NCBI GenBank assembly: GCA_036785325.1
Contig: JAXIVH010000010.1
Coordinates: 3,442,479-3,506,478, forward strand
DNA from: Urophycis tenuis
Lineage: Eukaryota; Chordata; Actinopteri; Gadiformes; Phycidae
DNA length: 64,000 nucleotides
Reading direction: 5' to 3'
Part shown: one piece after another, positions 17,336 to 28,500 of the stretch
How the letters are laid out: each line of letters opens with the position of its first letter
Numbering within the stretch: position 1 is the first letter of the stretch
Program-made: the position numbers and the translations under genes
The notes under the pieces: model-generated
Databases searched by the model: none
What the model was told of the DNA's origin: nothing
Seen by the model: only the letters and a program-made list of their open reading frames with translations

Positions 17336-18132
17336 GATCGAACACGGATTGGACAGCTTGTTAAAATGACGTTCACTTCGTCAAATGTATCAGCGCCAGG
17401 TTTAATAAATTAAATCCGTCATGCACATGTTATATACAAAATCATTACAGTAGAAAACATTAATCACGGAAAACGCTGTTTTAACACAAGAAATAGTCAG
17501 GCAAATTGAACAAAGCACAAATTGATGTCCTTCTTCCGGGTTTGAGAGGAAGGGCTTGAAAAGGTTATTTAAGTACAAACTGCATTGTAAACAAACATCA
17601 GAAGAGTAAAAAATGCACAAGTAAAAAGCACAATTAAAAAGTCCCTTGCCAAAAAATAAGCAGCTTTTTCATATCCAGCCAATTAATGTTTCACAGAAAT
17701 AACTGCATAATAGGAGCTAGGATTATGGACCAATAACTACGACACCAAAATAAACTAAATCATACAGACAATATCTACCAATATGGACACATGCTGGGCG
17801 ACCACTACAAATAGTTAAAAATAGACGGGACCACACACCATGCATGCTGGTCCGGCCGCCACTTAAAAATCCCCCGACAAAAATGGGGAGACACACGCAG
17901 ACACAAACCAGGGGTGCCCCGTCTGCACCCCAAAACACGGGAGAGAAAGGGAAAAAAAAAGAAAGAAAAAAGGAAACGTTAGGACCAGCGCCGCGTGCAC
18001 AGCCCCGGCCATGGGACCCCAAAACTAACCGTATTAAATAGTCATCGTGAGATTCATCGAGTCTTTACAGACGGGCGGGCGGTGGTCAGGGGGACCGTGC
18101 CACACCCGGAGCGTCCCGCCGTGGCGCCTGGC

Positions 18133-18538
18133 TCAGAAGAGCTCGTCGCCCTTCTTGATGAGCAGCTCCACCACCTTCCTCTGGTACCGGATGTCGTTGA
18201 GGGCCGTCAGGGCGTCCATGTCTGGCGCCTGCATCAGCGTCGGCCCGAAGATGATGGCCAGGTTCTCGGCGTTCATCAGGTTGTCCTTCTCGTGGAGGGT
18301 CACCCTGCAGAAGGTGGAAATGACCCGCTCGTTAGCCACGTTACCGCGGCGACATGAGGACATGCGTGAGGCGCAGGGGGGGGGGGGGGGGGGGGGGCGG
18401 CGCCGGGGCCCGCGGCAGAACTGGCGACGCACCGTTTTAAGTGGACCATGAGGTACTGGAGCGTCTCGCTGTGAGACGGGGCCAGCAGGGCGATGGCCTC
18501 GCGGAACGCCTCCAGCTTCTTCTCCGGCTCGTCGATCT
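18133..18538 (-). CDS. chn1: Alpha-chimaerin (CHN1), C-terminal end of RhoGAP domain, partial
   Basis: Two minus-strand exons. 18433-18538 encodes IDEPEKKLEAFREAIALL through YLMVHLK; 18133-18304 encodes VTLHEKDNLMNAENLAIIFG, PTLMQAPDMDALTALNDIRY and ends VVELLIKKGDELF plus stop. Intron phase is 2 at the CG/G junction. This is the last about 91 residues of the RhoGAP domain, which in chimaerins accelerates GTP hydrolysis by Rac and acts downstream of ephrin receptors in axon guidance. The residues and C-terminal end (human ends NEDILF) fit alpha-chimaerin rather than beta-chimaerin, but paralogue choice is not certain. Upstream exons with the SH2 and C1 domains and the arginine finger are absent; the sequence runs into the gap at 18,801. 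The intron at 18,305-18,432 contains a poly-G run (18,380-18,397). Confidence 0.9.
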
Positions 18539-18800
18539 CTGGCAGAACGGGAACCACGGCGACCGTTAGAACAGAAGCTACAGCTCGGACCCGGGGATCG
18601 GATGGCTCCCGTTCACTCCCGCAACGGGAACGAGAGTGGAACGCCGCAGGTCATCACCGCCAAACACAACATTCCCTCAGCGCTAACGCTGCGTAGCATC
18701 TCCTTTTACATCATCACCGCCAAACCTAAAGGCCAGACACAGACCCGGCTTTGTGTACCGCAGGGTTACAGTGGAGCACTGAATCTCTGAGCATCTTCTG

Positions 18801-19000
18801 NNNNNNNNNNNNNNNNNNNNNNNNNNNNNNNNNNNNNNNNNNNNNNNNNNNNNNNNNNNNNNNNNNNNNNNNNNNNNNNNNNNNNNNNNNNNNNNNNNNN
18901 NNNNNNNNNNNNNNNNNNNNNNNNNNNNNNNNNNNNNNNNNNNNNNNNNNNNNNNNNNNNNNNNNNNNNNNNNNNNNNNNNNNNNNNNNNNNNNNNNNNN
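18801..19000. other. Assembly gap, exactly 200 N
   Basis: A round-number run of N. Left of it chn1 lacks all exons upstream of the last two, and right of it map3k20 lacks all exons before late kinase subdomains. The real missing DNA must be many kilobases, so the length is a placeholder. Confidence 0.99.
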
Positions 19001-19156
19001 TATTAATTCATGGTACAGACTAATATTTGCTCTTGTCACGGCCCACGGTTTGTGTTTGCTCGTGTCCACAGTCTGACGTCGTGTCTTCGTGTCAACTACG
19101 TAATCTGTTGAAGTGCGTGTCTCACAACCGCGCCCTGTCTGTCTGTCTGCTCCCAG

Positions 19157-19526
19157 GTGCTGTGGGAGATGTTGACCCGGGAGATTCCCTTCAAAGGCCT
19201 GGAAGGCCTCCAGGTGGCCTGGCTGGTCGTGGAGAAGAACGAGGTACTGCTCCAGACATGACCGTCACTGTCCTTCACCCAGCGTCAGCCTCAGGCCTGT
19301 CTCCTCTCCGTCTCTCCTCCTCCTCATCAGCTGACATCCCACCTGATGTGGGCCGATTATGTCGTTGTGCGGCGTCCATCTTAGGAGTGTGTGGTTATTT
19401 AGGAGGCGGCCAGCGGGGAGTTCAGACACATGAAGGAACAGCATCACTACTTCTTCAGTCCCACTCTGTGTTGTTCTGTGCATATGACAATAGAACACAA
19501 AAACTGGGGGTGACAAATAATAATAA

Positions 19527-19561
<35 letters not shown>

Positions 19562-19656
19562 ATGAATTATAATAATGATGATGATAATGATGATAATAAT
19601 AATAATGATGATGATGATGATGATCATAATAATAATAAGAATAATAATAATAATAA

Positions 19657-19687
<31 letters not shown>

Positions 19688-19694
19688 AATAAAA

Positions 19695-19780
<86 letters not shown>

Positions 19781-22395
19781 GGATTGATTGATATATCTAA
19801 ATTGGGTTAATGTCCCGCGGGACATTTGGGGGGACCTCGCCGTAAAAATTGACTCGTCGGCACGTGGATGGCGTCGTGACAGTTCGTCGTTCACATGGAT
19901 GAAGTCGTGACAGGTCGTCGTTTGCTCAAGGATGGCGTGACAGGTTATCGTTTGTGGCTGTCCACGCACTGTGCGGTATGGCCGACTTTGACTGCACACC
20001 CTGGCCACGCCCTTCGAGGTAGATTCATAAATAGCACAACTTTAGTTAAGACCCACGTTTCAAATGCACTGACCAATTTTGAAGCAGAACGGAAAAATCT
20101 CTTGGGAGGAATTTGTTCACAAACATGGGTATAAAAGACGAAATAATTGAATATGGCCGACTTTGACGGGAAGCCATGACCACGCCCTTTGAGGTAGGGT
20201 CGCAAATAGCACAACTTTAGTTAAGAACCACGTTTCAAATGCACTGGCCAATTTTGAAGCAGAACGGAAAAATCCCATGGGAGGAGTTCGTTCACAAACA
20301 TGGGTATAAAAACGACATAATTGAATATGGCCGACTTTGAAGGAAAGCCATGACCACGCCCTTTGAGGTAGGGTCGCAAATAGCACAACTTTTGGTGAGA
20401 GTCAAGTTCTGAATCTACCCCAAAAATTTGGAGCCCAAGCGACAAATCCCCTGGGAGGAGTTCGTTCAAATAGGACGCGAAAATCGAAAATGGCAAAAAT
20501 TGAAACGAAAATATCTGACTTTCGGTGGGTTTTATGGCATGGGTCCAAGAGGCTTTTTTGTAGGGCTAGGCCAGGTTAACATCCATACCGAGTTTCAAAC
20601 ATATCGGTTAAAGTCGGTGTCTTGGAAAAAGCCAAAAAATGGATTATGGCCGATTTTGACGGAACGCCGTGGCCACGCCCTTTGAGGTAGAGTCGCAAAT
20701 AGCACAACTTTTGGTAAGACCCATCTCCTGAATCTACCCAAAAAATTTGGAGCCCAACGGGCAAATCCCCTGGGAGGAGTTCGTTCAAATAGGATGCGAA
20801 AATCGCAAAAATTCGCAACTTTGAAGGCAAATATCTGACTTCCGGTGGGATAACGGGTATGGGTCCAAGAGGCTTTTTTGTAGGTCTGGGCCTGGTTAAC
20901 GGGCCTACCGAGTTTTATACATGTAGGTGAAACGTGGTGTCGGGGCTGTCGTTTTTAAAGCCTATAGGGGGCGCTATTACCACGACAGTCGCAATTTTTG
21001 GTATGTGAGCTTTTGGCAGAGGTTTACACGTGTCCAGTGAATTTCATATTCATAGCTATTATGGTGTTTGCACAGTGATTTATGCTGATTTTAGAGCGCC
21101 ATCCCGTGGCAGAATTTTTGTGTCCTTTTAACCCCTGCCTCAGGGAGCCCTGAGGTATGTGGCTACCAAGTTTTGTGTTAATAGCACTTGCCAATATGGA
21201 GGTATAAACTTCTTGATTTTAAAGAGCGCCCTCTAGTGGCAATGACTCGAAATTTGGTAGCTAGCATGGAGGACATATTCCGAGGTAGGGACCAAAATTT
21301 GGTGTCGAAAGAATATAGCATTGTGGAGATATGGTCCACTTCCTGTTTTTACAGAAAATTGACAAATCTTAAAATTTTTATAACGCGCTGACTATAGAGA
21401 ATTTCAACATACTTTATATGGAGCTTTTCTATATTTCAGTCGGGACATGCTACCTGTCAAGTTTCGTGCATATCGGAGAAAGCCTGATGGATTGAGGCTG
21501 TAAAAACAGTTTTTTAGTTTTTGCGATTTTGCGCGCGAACGAAGGCAGGCGGAAATACAACACGTTGACACAGCGAGGTGCAGCACAATTGCCCGCATCC
21601 GTAGATGTAACGTTTTTGAATGTGCGCCAAATTTTGCGGAAGTTATAGGCGTTACAGACATTGCTCATAAACAGCGCCACCTAGAGGCTTTCCTAGTGTG
21701 CGACATGAACGTGATGCCTAGAATATGCAATTTTTCACCAGGCCCTAAAAGTTTGCCAAAAAAAATTGAGTTTTCATATATGTTCAGATAGTGCAAATCA
21801 ACCGCAAAGATCCCTGAAATAATAATAATAGGAATAAGAATAATAATAAACGAACCAATTTCAAAAGGGACCTCGTCCTGTTTCACAGGCTCGGTCCCTA
21901 ATAATAATAATCAGCCTTGCCAGGGACCTAGATAACTCTAGGCGTTGGTTCACAGTCATGAGTTGAGGCGTGTCACACGACTGTCCGGTGCAGAGGTCAA
22001 CGCTGTTGTGTGTTTCAGAGGCTGACCATCCCCTCCAGCTGCCCGGCCAGCTTCGGCGAGCTCATGAGGATGTGCTGGATAACGGAAGCCAGGGTGAGTG
22101 ACCGCAGCCGGCGTGCCACCCCCCCTCCACCCCCCTCCCCCATACTGGGCTGACCGCGGGGGGCTAACGCTGGGGGCTAACACTGCGTTCTGGTGGTACA
22201 GGAGAGGCCCGCCTTCAAGCAGATCCTGTCCACGCTGGAGACCATGTGCCATGACAGCCAGCTGCCCCATCAGTGCAACTCCTTCCTGAACAACAAGGCT
22301 GAATGGAGGTAGGATCCTCCTCACCGCGCTATTAAGCATCCTCGCCTTCCCTCCTTCCCTTCTCTTAACATGTCGCTCAGAGCAGCGAGCGAGCG

Positions 22396-22437
<42 letters not shown>

Positions 22438-22865
22438 GTGTTGGGGGGGGGGGGGGGAAGTTTCATCAACTTGCTCAAAGAAAATTGAGGAAATGTAGCG
22501 GATGGCTTATAGAGAGGATAAAACCATCTAAAAAGCATGTTAAGAGTGTGCATATAGATTGTTAATAATTACACTGATAGCGACATAAAGGCACTAAGAA
22601 CTCCAAAAGAATCTTCCTCCATCTGGAGATACTTCCTCGCCTTACCCCATACGGCCGCCTAAAATAATCACCACCTTCTTCATGGCAGGAGTGTTTAATT
22701 GGCCCGCAGTAGCAGCTGGAGGTCTGGCTCCGCACGCCTGAGACTCAGCTGCCTCTCTCTTCCTCCTCTTCTTCCTCATCGCCTCTCGCTCTCCTCCTCT
22801 CACTCCTGCTCACTCTCGCTCACCCTCTCCCTTTCTCTCCCCTTTCTTGGTCGCTCTTCTCTGTT

Positions 22866-22959
<94 letters not shown>

Positions 22960-23109
22960 CTTTCTCTTTCACTTTCTTTCTGTCTCCCTCCTGTTTTTTT
23001 TTTCTCCCTCTCTCTAACTCTCTCGCTTTTCTCTCTCTCTCTCTTTTTCCCCTGCCCTCTCTCCCCCTCCCCCTCCTCTCTCTCTCTCTCTCTCCCTCCC
23101 CCTCCTCTC

Positions 23110-23183
<74 letters not shown>

Positions 23184-23355
23184 TCCCTCCCTCTCTCTCT
23201 GCGATGCTGTCGTGTGCCTGGGTGAGTTCTCTGATGTCTGGTGTTGTGGGGTCCACCAGACCATCTGCAGGTACATCAGGTGGACGGACTACAGAGGGTC
23301 ACCGCTGGGAGGACTGTTGTGTGTGGGAGACCCTGTGTGTGTGTATACCCTCTCT

Positions 23356-23396
<41 letters not shown>

Positions 23397-25352
23397 TGAC
23401 ACGCTATGAGGGCCACGACAGGTTTTCCCAAGGATGATCACGTCGTTAGTCAGCGACGCCGCTTTGTTGTTCGGCGAGCGGGGAAGGTGGACAGAGAGAT
23501 TGCGAGCCAACAGAGGCAACCTTCTGAGGGTTTTCAGGACAAAGTCTATGGAATGTTTCGTGGTTGTGCCAGCCACCCTGATGATGTCACAGGCGTGTAC
23601 AGATATAGGTCCATTATCGGACTCTCGGCCAATGTTGCGCAACTACTGGTAATGCTGTTGAAGTGGGCGGATGTTCAAAGTGATATTCATGGTATTTATG
23701 ATCTGCTCCAGCTTATGAGGAACTGAGCATCCTGAGGGGAGAAACCCAAAGCCTCAAACGGCCTCGAGGGTTCAGCCTCGAGGGTTCAGCCTCTCTTACC
23801 ACGGCCTGGACGCTCCTCTGCTTGTTTTTTGATTATTTGTCTTCAAGAGGAAAGGCAAAATGTAAAAAAAAAAAAAAAAAACGGTTACGTCCCAGAAGAC
23901 TGGAGGGCGGAGGAGGGGAAATGAGCCGTGCAATGGAGGGAACACGCGGGCCGGGCCTTCCTGCCTGCGTCACAGTGTTTATGTTCCTCAGGAGTGGGAG
24001 GAAGTGCGGAGCTCTTCCAGCAGTGGTTCCCCTTCTACTGTTCAGCCCCACCTGCTGGGCAGAAGCAACGTGTCCAGACCAAGAGCAGGATCACAAACAA
24101 ACAGCAGTCCTGACTCATCCTAACTCCTTTATTAACAGATTCACCATTGTGATGCATATCACATATTTAATGTATACATATGTACATATTTCTTGATACC
24201 ATATATTATATATATATATTCACACAATATTTTCTGATAATTTGTGCCAGCTCACCTCATCTCATATCTTAGTTTCAAACACAGCTGTCCTTGTGTTTCA
24301 ACACATTTTGCACAGAGGAAATATTAAGGTGGACATTTTCAAGCTGTATTGTTTTCTCTTTATAATTTCACATTCATTAAGAGTTATTTCTGCGAGCCGA
24401 TCAATGCGGACGTAGACGACGGTCTGCGGGCTCGGCCTGCGACGCGCGGAGTGTGACGCGGTGGGAGTGTTGTGGACAGGAGTGAGACAGTGTGACCTGG
24501 TGTGATGCGGTGGGAGTGTTGTGGACAGGGGTGAGGCGGTGTGCAGAGTGTGACGCGGTGGGAGTGTTGTGGACAGGAGTGAGGCGGTGTGACACAGTGT
24601 GAAGCGGTGGGTGTGTTGTGGACAGGAGTGAGATGGTGTGCAGAGTGTGACGCGGTGGGTGTGTTGTGGACAGGAGTGAGGCGGTGTGCAGAGTGTGACG
24701 CGGTGGGAGTGTTGTGGACAGGAGTGAGGCGGTGTGCAGAGTGTGACGCGGTGGGAGTGTTGTGGACAGGAGTGAGGCGGTGTGCAGAGTGTGACGCGGT
24801 GGGAGTGTTGTGGACAGGAGTGAGGCGGTGTGCAGAGTGTGACGCGGTGGGTGTGTTGTGGACAGGAGTGAGGCGGTGTGACACAGTGTGAAGCGGTGGG
24901 TGTGTTGTGGACAGGAGTGAGACGGTGTGCAGAGTGTGACGCGGTGGGTGTGTTGTGGACAGGAGTGAGACAGTGTGACCTGGTGTGACGCGGTGGGTGT
25001 GTTGTGGACAGGAGTGAGACGGTGTGCAGTGTGTGACGCGGTGGGTGTGTTGTGGACAGGTGTGAGATCGAGGCCACGCTGGAGCGGCTGAAGAAGCTGG
25101 AGCGAGACCTGAGCTCCAAGGAGCAGGAGCTGAAGGAGAGGGAGAAACACCTCAAGATGTGGGAACGCAAACTCATCGAGCAGTCAAACACTCCGGTGAG
25201 GGCTCTCTGTCTCTCTCTCTCTGTCTCTCTCTCTCTCTCTCTCACTGTCTCTGTCTCTGTCTCTCGCTCGCTACTCACCCCTCTTTCTCTCTGCTCACTC
25301 CTCCCTCTCTGTCTCTCACTCGCTCTCTCTCTCTCATTCTGCTTACCTCTCG

Positions 25353-25408
<56 letters not shown>

Positions 25409-25499
25409 ACACGCACAATCTGTCTCTACATCTCTCTCCCTCTCTCTCTCTCTTGATAAATATCTCTGTCTCACACACACACATACACACACACACACA

Positions 25500-25540
<41 letters not shown>

Positions 25541-28500
25541 CATCTCTCTCTCTTCCTATATCTCTCTCTCTATTTCACGCACACTCTGTCTCTGTCTCCT
25601 TCAACCTTGGTCACCCCTTCACCCTATAAGAAACCAGTCACACACACTCACACTCACACACACACCCACACATGCACGTGCACGCACTGACACACACACA
25701 CACACACACACACAGTCTACCGTGCACGGCACCCCCCCCCCCCCCCGGGTTGCAGAGCGTGCAGCACCGGTTTAGCGAGCGGCAGTCGTGTGTCCTCTGC
25801 TCCGTGGGGCGGGGCCGCGGGGCTGATGGATGTGTTCTGTGTGGAGCGCGGGGCTGCGGGGCCGCGGGGACGCCAGGCCCCCGGGGGATGATGGCCCCGC
25901 GGGGCCCAGGAGACGGCATGGTGGCGCCGTCGCTTGGCTGTGACGCGCATGTCGGGCGGAAAGAACAAACGCAACGTAACGCGACACGCACGCACCCGTG
26001 ACACACACGCACGCGTGACATGCACACACACGCACACACACACACACACACACACAGACACACGCACACACAGCCAGTGCGGGCTGCCATCACCCACGGG
26101 CACCCGGCGCTGAGGGCATGTGGGCGGCGCCACGTCTTCAGCGTGGCCGCGCCGCTCTGTCTTGAAGACGCGGCGGCGTTCTGTTGTCTGTGCTAACGGG
26201 CGGCCGTCGTGGTCCGGCGATGAAGGTCTGCATGCGTGTGGCTTCCCGAGGCTCAGATGTACACACAGTGGACCCTCCCCACGGTCGGACCCTCGCTCCC
26301 ACCGCTCGCGCTTCGGGCCTGGAGTCACGCTTCGGTGTTTCCTCTTCCCTCAAATGTCTTGTGGTGGCGTTCGCTGTCTTTCCTCCTTCGACACAACCGT
26401 GGTTGTTCCTGGGTTCTCTTCTTTGTAAAAATGTAAATAAAAACCTCTTCCTCTTTAAGACAATCATGTTTCCTCTTTCTGCCTGTGGTCCGTTTGTGGT
26501 GTCAAACTAATCTCTCTTCTTTCTTTCTTTCTTTCTTTTCTACGTCTGTTCCTTGTCTTCTTCTTCTCCCTCACCCCCCATGTTCTCCCCATTGTTCTCC
26601 CCCATGTCCTCCCCCATGTTCTCCCCCGTGTTCTCCCCCGTGTTCTCCCCCCTGCCTCTCAGCTCTTCCTGCCCGTGTCGATCAGTTCCAAGTCGTTCTA
26701 TGAGTCAAAGACGGAGGAGACCAAGACCTCCCAGATGTGCTGCCACGTCTCCTCCTCCACCTCCTCCTCCACCTCTGCCGCCTCCCCCTCCCTCTCCCCG
26801 TTGGGCAGCGGCGAGGGCTGGAGGGTGGTGGGGGAGGAGGAGGAGGAGGAGGAGGAGGTGGGGGCGGGGGGCAGGGCGAGCCTGCGCTCCAGGATGAAGA
26901 GGGGTCTGCAGGACATGTTCCCCCCCCCGCAGCACCCCGGGGTGCAGCGCCTCGCCACGCGCACCGACTCGTCGGCGTCCAGCCGCGTGGTCAGAGAGGG
27001 CCGCGAGATTAACATCAACGCCACCGCCGCCGCGCTCGGCCGCAGGCCTCAGGACGCCAGCGAGTAGCAGCGTCTCAGTTGGGGGGTGGAGGGAGGGCTG
27101 GGGTGTGGTGGAGGGAGTGGAGGGAGGAGGGGGGGTGTGGACCACAGCCGGATCTGTGGGTTCTGACGGGTTCTCCCGTGCCGGTGCTGCGGTGGTGGCA
27201 CGCCGTGCGGGGCGGCATGCGGTTCGTTCCGGCGTCGAGCCGAGCGGCGTGTCATTGTGCGAAGCGCACTCGGCCGCTTGGCGAAGTCCTCCGGTCGCCT
27301 GGCGCTAATCATCCCTCAGAGCGCCGGTCACCGCCGCGGGGACAGGCAGCCGGCGGCGCGCCCCTGATGGAAGTCATTTAGGCCTAATGTACTGGATGTA
27401 TAGCGGCGTGCTGTGAGCGCGGAGCCGCGGGGGCCGGCGGCGCGCGGCGGGCGAAGCTTTTATGATGAAGTGACATTTTGCTGACATTAAGATTGGCCAA
27501 TTTGTTCCGGATGTGGCAGAGCTAACGCACGCCGCCGCCGGCTCTCAGAGCCGAGGGGGAGGGGGTGGGGGGGGGGGGGTTCTGACCACCCCCCCCCCGG
27601 GGTCAGAACTACCGGAGCCCCGCAGCCGCCTGCTGCACACTCAGCAGCGCCCGGCGCCACTGAGTGTGCAGGGAGGGAAACAGAGACCGGATCAGCACTT
27701 TAGCGGGCTACGCTTGGCTGTCGTTAGCGCTGTTGTTATCTGTTAATGTCATATTGATGAGGATAATGATCGTAATAATAGTAATACACGTATTGAATGA
27801 TGCTTTTCTTTTTTTTTTTTCGATGGAGAGATTTTCGATTGCGTTCCGTGAGGTCACAGATTGTAGTGGTAGTTGATTCACGAGGGGAGGAGAGGATCAG
27901 ATCAGATCGCCCGCACACCGCCAGCGTCTGCCTGGCCTGTGCTGTGATGTCACCACAGGGGGCGTCCTGACTCAGACCTCAGCCTGCGTTCACTCGGCTC
28001 CGCCTCACGCCTCACGCCTCACGCCTCACGCCTCATGCCTCATGCCTCATGCCTCATGCCTCGCGCCCAGCGGACCAGCAGTTGTGTTCTGGTCCAAAGT
28101 TTGTTTTATTCCCACCCCCGAAATAAACGGCATTCGTGCACACGACCGATTTTCCTGTTGCTGTTTTCTGCATTTTCTTCTACTCGCTTTCATGAACTCC
28201 ACGGTGAGCTCTCTGACCAATCAGAGGCCAGTACTCAGTCAGTGCTCAGTGGGGACACAGAAAGGCTTTGTGTATTGTTCCTCTGGCTCGTTGAGCCTGG
28301 CTGCGTCCTTGTCGGTGTCCCTTCGGCGTGTTTTGTAAACACTGCAGAGTCCACATGGGGGCAGGATTGTGTGTGTGTGGAACTCAACGTCTACTCTTTG
28401 CTTCCAAACCAAACTCCAGGTTGTGTGATTCTGTAGCCGCCCCGATGCTGAGTCCATATGTCGGCTTTGGGATTCCGAGTCAACGTAAAAGATGTTTGTT

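Noticed and set aside
23406..23726. A 106-codon ORF in a map3k20 intron
   Set aside because: Considered as a transposon or hidden exon, but the translation has no recognisable domain and no flanking splice sites consistent with the gene.
24298..25416. A 372-codon antisense open frame
   Set aside because: It is the reverse reading of the 48-bp minisatellite plus a CT tract; its protein is a repeated artefact (ASHSAHRLTPVHNTPT type) with no start context or homology.
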